Part shown: positions 36,749 through 47,445 of the stretch, in pieces
Layout: the number at the start of each line of letters is the position of its first letter
Numbering within the stretch: the first letter of the stretch is position 1
Made by a program: the position numbers and the translations under genes
DNA from: Volutella citrinella
Taxonomy: Eukaryota > Ascomycota > Sordariomycetes > Hypocreales > Nectriaceae
Direction of reading: 5' to 3'
DNA length: 64,000 nt
Assembly (NCBI GenBank): GCA_034401135.1
Contig: JAWZSP010000006.1
Span: forward strand, 1,302,001 to 1,366,000
Notes under the pieces: model-generated
Seen by the model: the letters and a program-made list of their open reading frames with translations, nothing else
Told to the model about the DNA's origin: nothing
Database searches by the model: none

Positions 36749-37462
36749 GATAGGATGACTGGCGACACATCCGAGTGCATCGCGTCAACCAGAAGAGAGG
36801 GGGCAAAATTCGTGGATGACTTGCGGATTGACAGCGAGTGGATGGTGTGAAGCTGCCTGGCGCGTCATCCCACCACTCGTACAGCCAGACCGAGGGGCAG
36901 AGTTTAGGTTGACGCGACGCGGTATCACGTGACCCATCTGATTTGCCAAAGTGGTGACCAACAGCTCGTAACGGTTTATTCATGATCTCAATTCATTCAA
37001 CACTAACTCAAAAGCTAAGTACACAAAACCCGGTACTACCTGGAACACCTGATCTAAACCACTAACCTGGGTCGTCCAAGCAATGAACTGCATTAATCCT
37101 AACCCTGAGTGCGGGTGCTAGAACAGTCCTAGATGACAAAAGTGGGGCGGGTGCCGTCCGTTCACGATGTCATATGAACTGACAACTCCGTTGTGTGGTG
37201 GCCAATGTTTTCGACCAGATACGTCATGAAAATAGCAAGTCGGTGGTGGGTAGGTAGTTTTGTGCGTATATTTTTGGCTTCATTCGCTACGGGTATCGCA
37301 TACTGTTACGATAACGCATCTAAACTCCTAAAGTCATCCGTACTCCATCAATGCTAGCCCTGAAATGGCCTGCGTGGGCGTTTATCATGACCCATAAGCT
37401 CCCCCACATTGTGCAATGCTATCGCTAAATGGTCACTATCATACTTCAAACCAAGTTGGTCC
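36749..37462. other. Intergenic region
   Basis: Upstream region of the DUF2439 gene and 3' flank of the next minus-strand gene. It contains AT-rich stretches consistent with UTRs and no supportable gene. Confidence 0.5.
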
Positions 37463-39000
37463 TCAGACCGCGCTGGGAGTTCCGGCCAGTGGGCTTCTGG
37501 GTATAGCACTCTCTGGCATTGGCACATCCAAAATGCCGCCCCCGAAGCTGGATTCCAAGCTCATGGGCGTAACTGGGCCCGGGCTGCCCATCGGTAGTAA
37601 CCTAGGGGAAATGGGTTTGAGGTGGGCTTGGGCGTGGAATTTTATCTCTCGGATCGGCACACCAGTTCCCATCTTGCTAGCGCTCCCGTCCCGTCCGCTT
37701 AACAGTTCATTTGCAGCCATGCTAGCCTGCGCGACCATGTCGCGTTGATACTGTAGTAACTTGCGGCGAACATCCGACTCAGACGAGCCGCCATGCGGTC
37801 CACCAGTAGTTGGGTGAGAACTTGGCGGTTTCACTCCACCGGCATGAGAAGTGGAAGACGAGGACAGCCAGCTCCCTTGCTGGTTGCTTCGATTCTCATA
37901 ATTCGATGGGTAGTACTTCCCCATTGGCAGAGGAGTATCGTGAAAGCCAGGAGCGAGGTAAGAGGCAACTGGAGTGTTGGTCTGTGTAAGAGATAGGCGT
38001 TGCGGTGAACTTGTTGTATTGTAGTGTTCCATATGAGCACCACTGCCGTCCAATGCGGGGCCATGAAGCTTCTGGGCTCCAACTCTTCCTTCGGTCTTAT
38101 GCTGGAACGGGTGTGGGCGATGAACCCGAGAGTTGGGGTCTTCGTGTAGGGGGAAATACCCTCTGTGAATGATGAGGATCATTAGCATCATTCATGCAAT
38201 AGGCCAGGTGCTCAAATTTACCCCGGAAGATCCCCACGAGCCGATAGCGGTTCTGGGGGCGTGCGTGCAGGTGCTTTGCCAAATCGTTTGAGTTGTGAGA
38301 GTTCGATAGCTATTGGGCGACTCCTGCTGCGACTTCGACTCCGAGACGTCGCTTGAGACGTGGTAAAATATTCCTCTACATACCATTAGTCAGTCGGCTG
38401 CTTGACAAGGCGATGAACCCTTGGAAACAAAAGTGACCATGGGTGTACTCTTTATAATGATTACAATGTAGTCATGTAGAAGCAAACCGGCAGTGGCGCT
38501 TGCATTGAGATTCCCGTATCAGTTTGGGAGACTGTCTCGGGACTACCCTCAACGCGCTTCCAAGCCCCGGCGCTCGGTGCTCACAAAAGGCTCCTCGCGG
38601 ACATTGATGAGATGAATAAGATAACGATAGAGCCAATAGGCCTTGAGCGACCAGCAGCTCAGCAAGACTCACCTCGAATGCCGACACCGGGAGAAGCTGC
38701 GCCATCGCTGTCCCAGTTTATATGTCGGTTGCTGCCTGGGGCGCCAGACTGGGTCGGGGTGTTGCGACCTGACACAATCAGATCATCGGGGTCTTCGGAG
38801 CGGGGGCTGTTGTTTGAGGAAGCGGATAGAGAGAGGTCGGACGAGGCGGATATGTTTCGGCCGGGCAGGCTCGGCCGCAGGCGCGGCGAGAGGTAGGACG
38901 GCGACTTGAACGACCTAGCGAAGTTTGCCATGGTCGTCGACGCTTCCAGAGATGGGACGGGCGATGGGGGTGTGGTCACGAGGGCCGTGGACCGTTGCAT
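37463..39000 (-). CDS. Unrecognised Ser/Pro-rich fungal protein
   Basis: Three exons (39000-38673, 38375-38222, 38162-37463) join in frame to 393 residues. Intron 1 is long for this window (297 bases); intron 2 is 59 bases. The N-terminus is Ser-rich (FARSFKSPSYLSPRLRPSLPGR). Exon 2 has an SRSRSRSRSR run and leads into PLSARGDLPGGYFPLHEDP, continuing SRVHRPHPFQ, which looks like the conserved core because it crosses the splice site without loss. A short possible helix (DVRRKLLQYQRDMVAQASMAANELL) follows, then a Pro/Gly-rich tail. There is no signal peptide, membrane segment or catalytic motif. A second in-frame ATG lies at 38931 (MANFARSF). I do not recognise the function. Confidence 0.7.
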
Positions 39001-39689
39001 ACATGCAGAGCGATGGCTGCGTCACGATTCTAGCGCCGCAGCATGCGAGGTTCGGTGTTTGGAAGCTGAAACCCGGTTGCCTGGCGAATTAGCCACTGGC
39101 GGCTTATATTTCCGGAGAATGTCAGCGATGAGTCGGAGGTCGCGGATGTTGGGAATTGGCCGAGTAAGAAATACGATCGGGAGGTTGAAGTCGAGCGCGG
39201 ATCAATGGAGCTGAGTGGTACGGCCCAGCTCAACAGGGTGACGACCTTGGATAAAGCAGAGGGAACGGATGAAGAGGGGAGAAAGACGGCCGTCGCGAAT
39301 AGCGAAGGCAAGTGCAGTCAATCTGGTAGATTAAGAAAAGAAGGGTCTTCGCTGACGTGATGATGGCACCGTTGATCAAACAATAATCCGGAAGGGATGG
39401 GCTGGTGGGTGCCAGGGTGGGTGTGGGCGAGGACTGAAGAGTGGGTAGGCAGGAGGGAAACGGTTAGGTTTGAACGGATGCTGATGTGTGAATCGGGAAA
39501 CAATCACATCCAACCCTGGGGAAGCGTTATTGTGGCTCTACTATGTACCTGCTGGCACTTTAAATTGCTCGACGACATGCCAGAACATGGTTACTTGTTG
39601 GTAAGCGGGTGGAAACCCAACTCTAGCTCAGCGCAGCCTTTCTGCAGCAGAACCTTGCAGCAAGTAATTGACGATTGCCACTAGTAGTA
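39001..39689. other. Intergenic region
   Basis: Upstream region of the Ser/Pro-rich gene. Small frames on both strands show nothing recognisable. Confidence 0.45.
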
Positions 39690-39852
39690 TTAGCCGGTCC
39701 AGTCGTCCAACGTCTCCGCAATATACACATCCTGTGGAAGCAATTGCCCCAGGTGGACGAGGGAGTGGTACTTCTTCGGGGCCGACGGAGTGGCGACGGA
39801 CGATCCTTCACTGAGCAGTCGCTTGAAGTGACCTGTCAGACCTTGCAGATCC
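39690..39852 (-). CDS. Possible terminal exon of a small unassigned gene
   Basis: On the minus strand, after a plausible acceptor (GTTCAACAG at 39861-39853), the frame reads DLQGLTGHFKRLLSEG and ends LLPQDVYIAETLDDWTG before TAA. This reads like real protein more than its surroundings do. I could not find convincing upstream exons or a start, so the gene model is incomplete and may be chance. Confidence 0.2.
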
Positions 39853-39861
39853 TGTTGAACT

Positions 39862-41629
39862 ATCAAGACTATGTAAAGATGAATGTCCTCTCTACTGCGC
39901 ACAGCAGCCTCTCTTTCACCGTTTGCGGATGGGCATGTCTTTCCACGACACCACCATCTCAAGCGCTGGGTGGGGTTTCTCGTGTGACACTGCATCGTTG
40001 CAGCTACTCTGTCCCGCACTGTGGAGGATCGCATCCTCGATTGGTAACGACAGGCAAATTGGGCGTCACCGGTCACAGGTAGGAAACAGCCGGGATACCC
40101 ACACCCGGCCAACACTTTTTTTTTTCGCCAAAGGTGATGTTGAGCTAGCCTCTGGAGGTTCCAACTTGTCGCTGGATCGTGCCGTGGTGTGCATCGGCCA
40201 CATGCATCCTTCGTGTCAGTGCAGGCGCCAAAACGCCTCCCGACGAGCCGTACTGTGTGCCCACTGTCAGGGCAGCACTGTGCGCGAGGCTCGGCCGCGC
40301 TGAACGAACAAACGAAGCCGCTGTAATTTTAAAAACCCAGGCCCCAGCGGATAGCCTCGCGCTGCGGCTCGTATTCTACTTTCACGGCTCAGTGACGTCG
40401 GCATCGGGTATGTGTCGACGAATTTCCCTAGAACTTCCTTCCAAACGCCCCATCTAAAGGGTCGCGCACCAAAACAGAGCTGCGATAGTAGTCAGCGACA
40501 ATTTATTACACCTAACAAGCCCCCTTCGTTTTGCCATCCATCCCCAGGGAGCAGGCTGATCGGTGCAACGGCCGACTCCCCGTTTATGGCCCGGGCAGGC
40601 TGCGCGCTGGAGATCGACACACTCGGGTGCCCATCCTCAAGGCTCCTAGAACGCGACTGCCCTGAACAAAGCTCCTTCGTCGAGGGAGAGATGAACCGGT
40701 ATTTGGAAAGACCCACGCCGTGGGCGGGATTTATGCCTTTACTCCCGCTTTGACCGTCAACGCTCCTCGTTTGGAAGAAATTTTCTCTCGTGGACGGGAC
40801 GGCTCGTTATCTTGCGCCCATTCAATTGTCTGATGCCGAGACGTCGACGACGTCATGGTCCCATCGGGATGCTCCACTCAAGCTCCTAGCGCGTTCTCCC
40901 CGCCGCCAGCGCCTGGGAAGTTGAGGATCGACATTTCTGGAGGCCCCACAGCAACAAGGAGGGTCTAAGAGGCCTCTTGAGCTCCCCCTCTTCCAGCTTG
41001 CCCCTCCAAGCCCTCCAAACTCTCCGCCGAGGGCATCCTCCACTGCCGAGCTCCCCTAACACGCCCAATCAGCTGCGGCCCCATCCCGTCTCTGAGACTG
41101 ACTCTCGCGAATCATACCTCCCAAAAGGTAATAGCCCTCCACAAACACATAAGAAATACACATGTTGTAATTCGTTTGGTATTGAGCCGGAAGATATGTG
41201 CAAGTACTGTAAGCTCCGTGGCACAGACGCAAGGGGGGTAGCCAAGCCCTTGGGGGTTGCCAACCAAGGTAGGAAGTCTGACAACGACTAGACACACACC
41301 AGAAAGCGTTGTTTCAAACATGTTTGGACATATTAATATTAACGTGCCAATAATTAGGCCCATACATACGCCGTATGGTTACGAATTAGACATCAACATT
41401 ATCATCGCACATCGCCCACCCAGTGGGCGCATGCTGCGTCAGAATCATCACCCACATACGTCGACCCTCCTCCAGCACCAGCTGCGCTTGCGCTGCAATT
41501 CCCCGCGTCACCTCCGTCCATTAAGCGGCATTTGGATGACACAACCAGTGACGGGAGCTTCCAATATTGACCATGTTCACTACCAGTAGCGCGTCAAGCG
41601 CGTTCCAGAGACGTGCCATATCAGTGCAC
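39862..41629. other. Intergenic region, 1.8 kb
   Basis: Many overlapping frames but no family motif. It is the 3' flank of the MARVEL-like gene plus anonymous sequence. No tRNA B-box or tandem repeat is seen. Confidence 0.45.
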
Positions 41630-42264
41630 TCAGACCTTAGCCCGCCCAGTGAAGCGAGACCTGTGGTCGCGGTGCCTCCACCAGTATCCAAAGGCCGCTA
41701 CGGCTGCAATAAGCCACAGGATGAGGTTGGCCAAGTCGACCCAAACGGCATTCTTCATCCGTTGGACGGCGCCATCGCCCTCGGCATCCTCGCCAATGTA
41801 CATCTGGGAGCAAAATAAGTCAGCCCTTGACTCTTCCATAAATCTCCCTTTCAGACAAACCTTTCCAAAGACACCGAAAACCGCAATCCAGAGGATGGTG
41901 AGGATGGTGTTCCAGATAGGTACCACCACTCCTGCCACGCGCAGGATGAAGGGCACAAAGTAGAGCACACTTGTCAGGGCCGACAGGGCACCTACGACGA
42001 CTGCGAAAACCTGCAACTCCAGCACGGGATTTCCCTTCAGTCAGCCTATGCCATGTGCCGCAGACACTCTGTGTGAGGTCTGTGGAACGGGACGTGGAAC
42101 GGGACGTGGTCTCTCACCCATTTCGAGTCACTGTGCTTGTTCTCCTCGTTCGCCCGCTGCAGGTCGACACCGTATAGTCCGCATGTCGTCAATGCCATTG
42201 CGAGACAGCACAGGTGCAGCACCGAGAAAAGCACGTAGCTAATGGCGAAGCCTGCGAGACCCAT
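41630..42264 (-). CDS. MARVEL-like four-helix membrane protein
   Basis: Three exons (42264-42118, 42010-41861, 41803-41630) give 156 residues. Four hydrophobic segments are visible: near the N-terminus (GFAISYVLFSVLHLCCLAMAL), early and late in exon 2 (VFAVVVGALSALTSVLYFV; TILTILWIAVFGVFG), and in exon 3 (VDLANLILWLIAAVAAFGYWW). The motif MYIGEDAEGDGAVQRMKNAVW joins the third and fourth helices, as in small fungal MARVEL proteins, which sit in plasma or vesicle membranes. The 57-base intron 2 (41860-41804) is open and in frame: retaining it would insert 19 residues. An upstream in-frame ATG at 42291 would add nine residues; 42264 starts right at the first helix, as expected. Confidence 0.82.
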
Positions 42265-43526
42265 GGTTGCTTGCGATTTTTGTGGTGACAAAAGTGTGCG
42301 AGGGGGCTGAGTCTATCCCAGCAAGCGTGGCAGGGAGTTGATGCAAGGCAAAGGCGACGACGTCTAGCCTCGTTCCATAACATGTCAGTCTCGTGGTTTT
42401 GCATCCCCTTTGCTTGGGGCCCGGCGCATCGCCCTCGTCGCGAGGAGCGGTGTCCAGCACTGACTGGACTAGACGCACGGCACAGCTTGTGACTGGGTTG
42501 GGAATGTGGCGACTCACCTGCGAAATGTCCAAATTCCAAAATGTGTTACAGAAATGAGCACCCGCGGAAGTTGAGGGTTTTTTTTGTGTCGTCAACAAGT
42601 GCTTGCGCGAGCAGGCGGTCTACGAGTTTTTAAAGATTCAACAAGAAACGATGGTCTAATTTCAAGCCACGAAAATATTGATGACGTCGTGTTTCCCGTT
42701 GGGTTGCTCCCTTATCCCTGAATTCGGAGGTCCAGAAACTTTAATCGGCTAATGAGTGGATGAACTCTCGTTTGATTGGCCAGAACACAGGCCATGTGCT
42801 CCAAGGGTCAAGCCTCCAAGGCTCCAGGCGCCCCACGGCCACGGGACCCTGGGTAAGGTACAGACAGTACATGCGCACCTTGGCCGCCACCACAGGGCGT
42901 ACCAAGAACCCGGTCCATCTTCAAGTATTCTATTTGAGGTCGGTTTGGAAATTGGAGAGGGGCCGCGGCGCAGCTGGTGATACTGGACTGGCCACGGCTT
43001 CGCTTCTGGATTTTTTCTAGAAGTCAGGCCTCCGTCAGCCCTAGTTGCAGCATGTCCAAACGCATTACAGACTGGGATTCCACTGTCACCTGAGCTGCTC
43101 CGAAAACAAACACCCCCCGGCAAGCTGGTCTTTGCCTGACGGCTGAGCAACCAGTCGCCTCACGCTAGACAACCACCGCTCAGGCGTACACGGACTTGTA
43201 ACGCATTGCGCGGTTTTCTCTTCTTCTCTCTTCAACTGACAGGATGATGAGTTCCAAAAGTGGACAGGGCGAGAAGCACCATGCAGTGGGGCCTGGTTCC
43301 GTAGTTTATTGTTGCTGGTAGGAGATTGGTTGACAATTGCAGACCTTGGGAATCAGCGTTTATCCAGTTCGCAACCCGTGGAGTTGGGAATTCGCGGCCG
43401 GGCTTCCCGTTGTTGGAATTACACTTGTATGGCTTCATCGTAGTATATATATCTTCTTTCTGTCTTCCTTTCGACGAGCTGGAGGGCCCAACAGCACATC
43501 GCAACCAACGATCAATACAAGCAAAC
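42265..43526. other. Divergent intergenic region
   Basis: Lies between the MARVEL-like gene and the small Cys-rich gene and should hold both promoters. No further gene is supportable; frames at 42749-43150 look like chance. Confidence 0.5.
43444..43452 (+). promoter_or_regulatory. TATA-like element before small Cys-rich gene
   Basis: TATATATAT lies 75 bases upstream of the ATG at 43527, a usual place for a TATA box with a short leader. Confidence 0.35.
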
Positions 43527-43844
43527 ATGTCTCCCTCCAAGACCGATACAACGTATGTCCTCGGGGGAGCAGGTGCCCGTTTTTTGGTGACAGAAACTAA
43601 CCAACAGACAAACAGTAGCTCCAAGTCCAGGAGATCTGGAAAGAAACTCTCCGTCAAGTCTGATGCTGTCCGCTACTGGTCATGCGTGAGTTCAACTCGG
43701 TCCAGCGTTTTGTGGTTGAGAGCGACTAACACGACATTCTAGTGTATCTGCGGATCTGGGTGGTTTTCATTGAGACTCGACGAGATCTGCCCAGACTGCA
43801 ACGCCCACCGTCGCTGCCGCGATTGCTCCTACTCTCGAGGATGA
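43527..43844 (+). CDS. Small Cys-rich (zinc-ribbon-like) protein, 65 residues
   Basis: Three exons (43527-43552, 43616-43685, 43743-43844) join in frame to 65 residues, too small and split to show as one frame. The start is MSPSKTDTT, followed by a basic Ser/Lys-rich stretch. The second half holds WSCCICGSGWFSLRLDEICP followed by DCNAHRRCRDCSY, with seven cysteines and one histidine arranged like paired zinc-ligand knuckles. There is no signal peptide, so it is probably intracellular. I do not know its function. The first exon is only 26 bases, and its acceptor was chosen because it alone keeps the frame. Confidence 0.7.
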
Positions 43845-44580
43845 TTTTTGGTCCTACCTTCGCCCACGAGCAACATCCGGATAGACGGCAACTTCTCTGT
43901 CTGGTGGTTGTGTCAACTTGTGGCCTACCCTACAGAACAACCCATCACGCCCAACAGGGATAAGTCCCTAGCCTCGGCGGGCCGGACTGGAGGCAAAGTG
44001 TGGTTGGTGATGGACCATTGGGGTGGTTGGTGAATTTCCTTGTCATGAGTTCTTCTCAATTGTTATTTTTGGTTCGTTTCCAATTCAGTTTGATTCATTT
44101 TTGTGTTGTCACCTCATAGATAGATACCTTTGATAGCATGTGGCTGGGTGGAGAAAACATTAGCGCAGCACGGATTCGATTCAAAGTCTAAAAATACCAA
44201 GCTGGATTTGGGTTGACAACGTTTCTCCCCTCTGCTCTCTCAACTGCGTGACACAATGGCACTTCCTTAAAAAGACACAAGGCGCCGCGCCGCCCAAGGT
44301 GAATGCGAGATAACCCTGGGACAGCTATTCCAGACCAGCTGTAAGGCAGCCAGTCCATCGTGATTCCCTGCTCCGGCCGCCCCACCTCGAATCCCATCCC
44401 GGCGGGGTGAATCTGGGCCGAGGTTTCCCTAATAAAAGGCGCCGCGTCAGAGAGCGAGCTTCGACAAGACTCGACACCATCAGATTGGCAACAGGGCCGC
44501 AGCGTAAATCTCTCACGAATAACCGACGGGCCGAATTTGTTGATTAAATTCTTCCCACTCTTTGGTTCGACATATTCACA
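43845..44580. other. Intergenic region
   Basis: 3' flank of the small gene and promoter of the phosphatase. TAATAAAAGG at 44430-44439 could serve as a TATA box for the gene at 44581. Nothing else is supportable. Confidence 0.45.
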
Positions 44581-45470
44581 ATGCACTCCGACTCTGAGCC
44601 TCCGTTCCACCTAGTGCCAGGTGTGGCCAACTTCCGTGACCTGGGCGGCCACCCCACCACGACCGCCCCTTCCGCTTCCGCCTCCGAGACACCACACAGC
44701 CATCGAATCAGGACCGGCCTTGTCTTCCGCTCGGCTGCACCAACGAGCCTCACGGAGGACAGCATCAACCAGCTCCAGGCCCTCGGCATCTCACACGTGT
44801 ACGACCTGCGCTCGCGCATCGAGGTGGAGCGCCTCGATGCCGCCGTCCGTGAGTGGGAGGGCGCCAGGCACATCTGGGCGCCCGTGTTCCAGGACGTCGA
44901 CTACAGCCCCGAGGCCATCGCCCAGCGCTTTGTTAACTATGCTGCCGAGGGCACGGGGGGCTTCGTGGAGGCCTACCGGTCCATCTGGCAGGCCGGCACC
45001 GCGCCCTTTGCCGAGATCCTCAACCACCTCGCCTCGCCTAGTCCCACACCACTTCTCGTCCACTGCACAGCCGGCAAGGACCGCACAGGCGTGATATGTG
45101 CCATCGTCCTGTCTCTCTGCGGAGTTGATGACGAGACCATCGCCAACGAGTATGGCCTTACGGATATTGGCTTGGCCGAGTGGAAGAAGGAGTTTGCGGC
45201 CAACTTGTTGAACAACCCAGCCCTGCGAGGCAACCCTGATGGTGTCCATCGCATGCTCGGAGCTAGGTAATTGTGATCCAGCATCCCTCCCCCATCGAAG
45301 ACCACGGACTCACCTTGAACAGACCAGAGAACATGCTTGCTGCCCTACAAGCCCTCCGTAGCCAGCACGGCTCAGTCCAGAACTATGTCGTCGAATGCTG
45401 CGGCGTCTCAGAAGAGGCCGTGGCTCAGCTCCGTAAAAACTTGCTCGTTCGCAACGGCGAAGAAAGATGA
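44581..45470 (+). CDS. Tyrosine/lipid phosphatase of the CxAGKDRTG family
   Basis: Two exons (44581-45266, 45323-45470) give 277 residues. The N-terminal NFRDLGG motif, the later VFRSAAP segment and the P-loop HCTAGKDRTG (nucleophile Cys162, Arg168) define the Y_phosphatase3 type (MptpB/LipA-like). These enzymes remove phosphate from phosphotyrosine and sometimes phosphoinositides. The extra Lys and Asp inside the P-loop are characteristic of the branch. Exon 2 supplies a helical tail with a Gly-Ser pair (SQHGSVQNYV) common in the family. No signal peptide or membrane helix is seen, so the enzyme is probably cytosolic. The gene converges with the minus-strand mS35 gene, 178 bases away. Confidence 0.9.
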
Positions 45471-45648
45471 TGCGGCAACACAGTGGGCAATCCGTAGATT
45501 AATACATCGCTACATATACATGCGCACTTCCATTTGCGGTGGTATCGTACATCCTCCACTTATACACGAGCCGTCGAGTAAGCCGGCCCAAGAGTTACTG
45601 CGCTTCCTGTCCCTCGTTCCCCCACTGATATACATGACCCGTGCAATA

Positions 45649-46799
45649 TTAAGGCACAGACGTGGGAATCTTGACCAACCCACGCTTCCTGTCCTCGAAT
45701 GGCGCGCCATACCGCCATCCAGTACCGCGTTTTGACTTTCCGTCACGGCCAGCGTCGTCGACGTTGATCTCCTTGAATCGGAACTCGTATCGGTCGGTCT
45801 TGACCCTCGTCGTCTGCTTCTCCTCATGCTCTTGCCTCGCTAGAAGCTTCCTCGCCACCTTGTCCTCCTCGTCTTGGGTGGCCTTCTTGAACTTCTTCAT
45901 GCTGGTTACTCGGTCGCCGCTCTTCAAAACCTCCCGCTCCATCTCGATCAGTTGCGGCTGGGGCGACCGGGCATCCGCAGACAGCATCTTTTCGTGGAAG
46001 GCCTTTGCAGCATCCTCTCGAGTGAAGTGGCGCGATTCGCTCACAGGAAGGAAGAGTTGCTGCATGGTCATGTTGTGCACGTGCACCTCGTTGATGGGCT
46101 CATGCGGCTGGTTGGGCTCGCCTTCTCGGAACGACGTCTTCGGTAGCATCTTCATGACGGCCTTGGCGTAGGGCGTGGCAAAGGGCTTTCCCTGTAGCTT
46201 GATATCAGCTTTGATCCGCCAGACAATCCATGTGTGAAAGGTGGAGTGAAAGCCAAATCGTATCAGAAAAATAAAAAAAAGTATAACCATGTCGTTTGTC
46301 TTCAAGACTAATCGAATTTTGGAATATTCTCATCATAATGGGGGGGTTCATGTCAAGGTCTGTAGTTGAGAAAGCGACTCACCTCTGTGATCCATTGCTT
46401 TTCCACCTCCTTCAACCGCACGACGGCTGCCACTCTGCGGACATCGACGCCCATCTCAGCCGAAACAGCCTTGAGAGCCTCTCCACGGACCGTCACCTTT
46501 TCGTAGATGAGCTCACGGGTGGCATTGTCGAGCACAGGCTGGCTTCGGAAGAGCGGGTTGTTGGGGAATGGCTGGTCATGGTACGGGCCGAGGTAGTTGG
46601 GGCTGTTGGGAGCCTCCGCTAGCTCACGGCCGGACGAGCTCTTCATCCACTCGTACATGTTTTGCCGGCCCTTGCTCATCTTCGCGCGGCATGGGGTCGT
46701 CGAGAATGCCCGGGCAAAGGGCGCAGACGATCGCGTGGCCGACCTGGCGGCGTCGCTGGCCGCCAGCGGCACCGACGGAGCGCGCACTCTGGGAGGCAT
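45649..46799 (-). CDS. RSM24: Mitochondrial small-subunit ribosomal protein mS35
   Basis: Two exons (46799-46383, 46191-45649) give 319 residues of mS35 (yeast Rsm24), a structural protein of the mitochondrial ribosomal small subunit. The N-terminus (MPPRVRAPSV...FARAFSTTPCRAKMSKGRQ) is Arg/Ser-rich and lacks acidic residues, a clear mitochondrial presequence. The conserved core includes NPLFRSQPVLDN, the EVEKQWITE|GKPFATPYAKAV junction across the intron, and a Lys/Arg-rich C-terminus. The ATG at 46799 is chosen over an upstream in-frame one because it begins the presequence. Confidence 0.88.
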
Positions 46800-47445
46800 T
46801 GTGAGGAATGGGTACGTTACTCGGATCTGGATGCGAGTCGCACGTACGCCACCCAGGTGCAATTCCAGACAGGAGCGTGGTAATGTGCAGCGAGTACCAA
46901 GTGATGGGAGCTACTTGTTGTAGATGAAGCGTGGTGCACGATTCATCTGGCAATTTTTCAACGTGCCGGAAAAACGACGGCCCACCAATTCGCAGCGCAG
47001 GCAATGTGCCCCACCTCACTCCACTCCAGAACAGCAACCAGCAATCTTGGGTAATATGTGATATGGACAGGCGGAAGACATGGGGGAATCGTTGGTATTC
47101 CTTTTAACATTTAATATTGGTTTGATACAGAAACATCAAGGAAACTAGGCTTGTATCCCTGAAAATAGGCCTCCAATCCTCGCCATCCAATCTCCACGTA
47201 TTACATGATGGCCGGAAATGTGTGTGTTGCCATGTATATACCCCCCGTCGCGTGCATGCTTGGGGAGGAAATATCCACCCCAAAAACAGTTACTATGGTT
47301 GCGTGCGTACTCGCCCACCCGGTTGATGTGTTGCCAAAATGTTCAAGCTGTTTCCCGCGTCGTGTTCTACCTCCCAGCGCCTAGCCATCACGCCTGTGTG
47401 CCACCAACGCCCTCCGCAGCCCGTTTAGTGACGAAAGTTCGGCCC
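46800..47445. other. Intergenic region
   Basis: 5' flank of mS35 and 3' flank of SSK1. No gene, RNA or repeat is seen. Confidence 0.5.

Noticed and set aside
44791..45249. Minus-strand frame opposite the phosphatase gene
   Set aside because: A shadow frame in GC-rich coding DNA; the plus strand has the full catalytic motif set.
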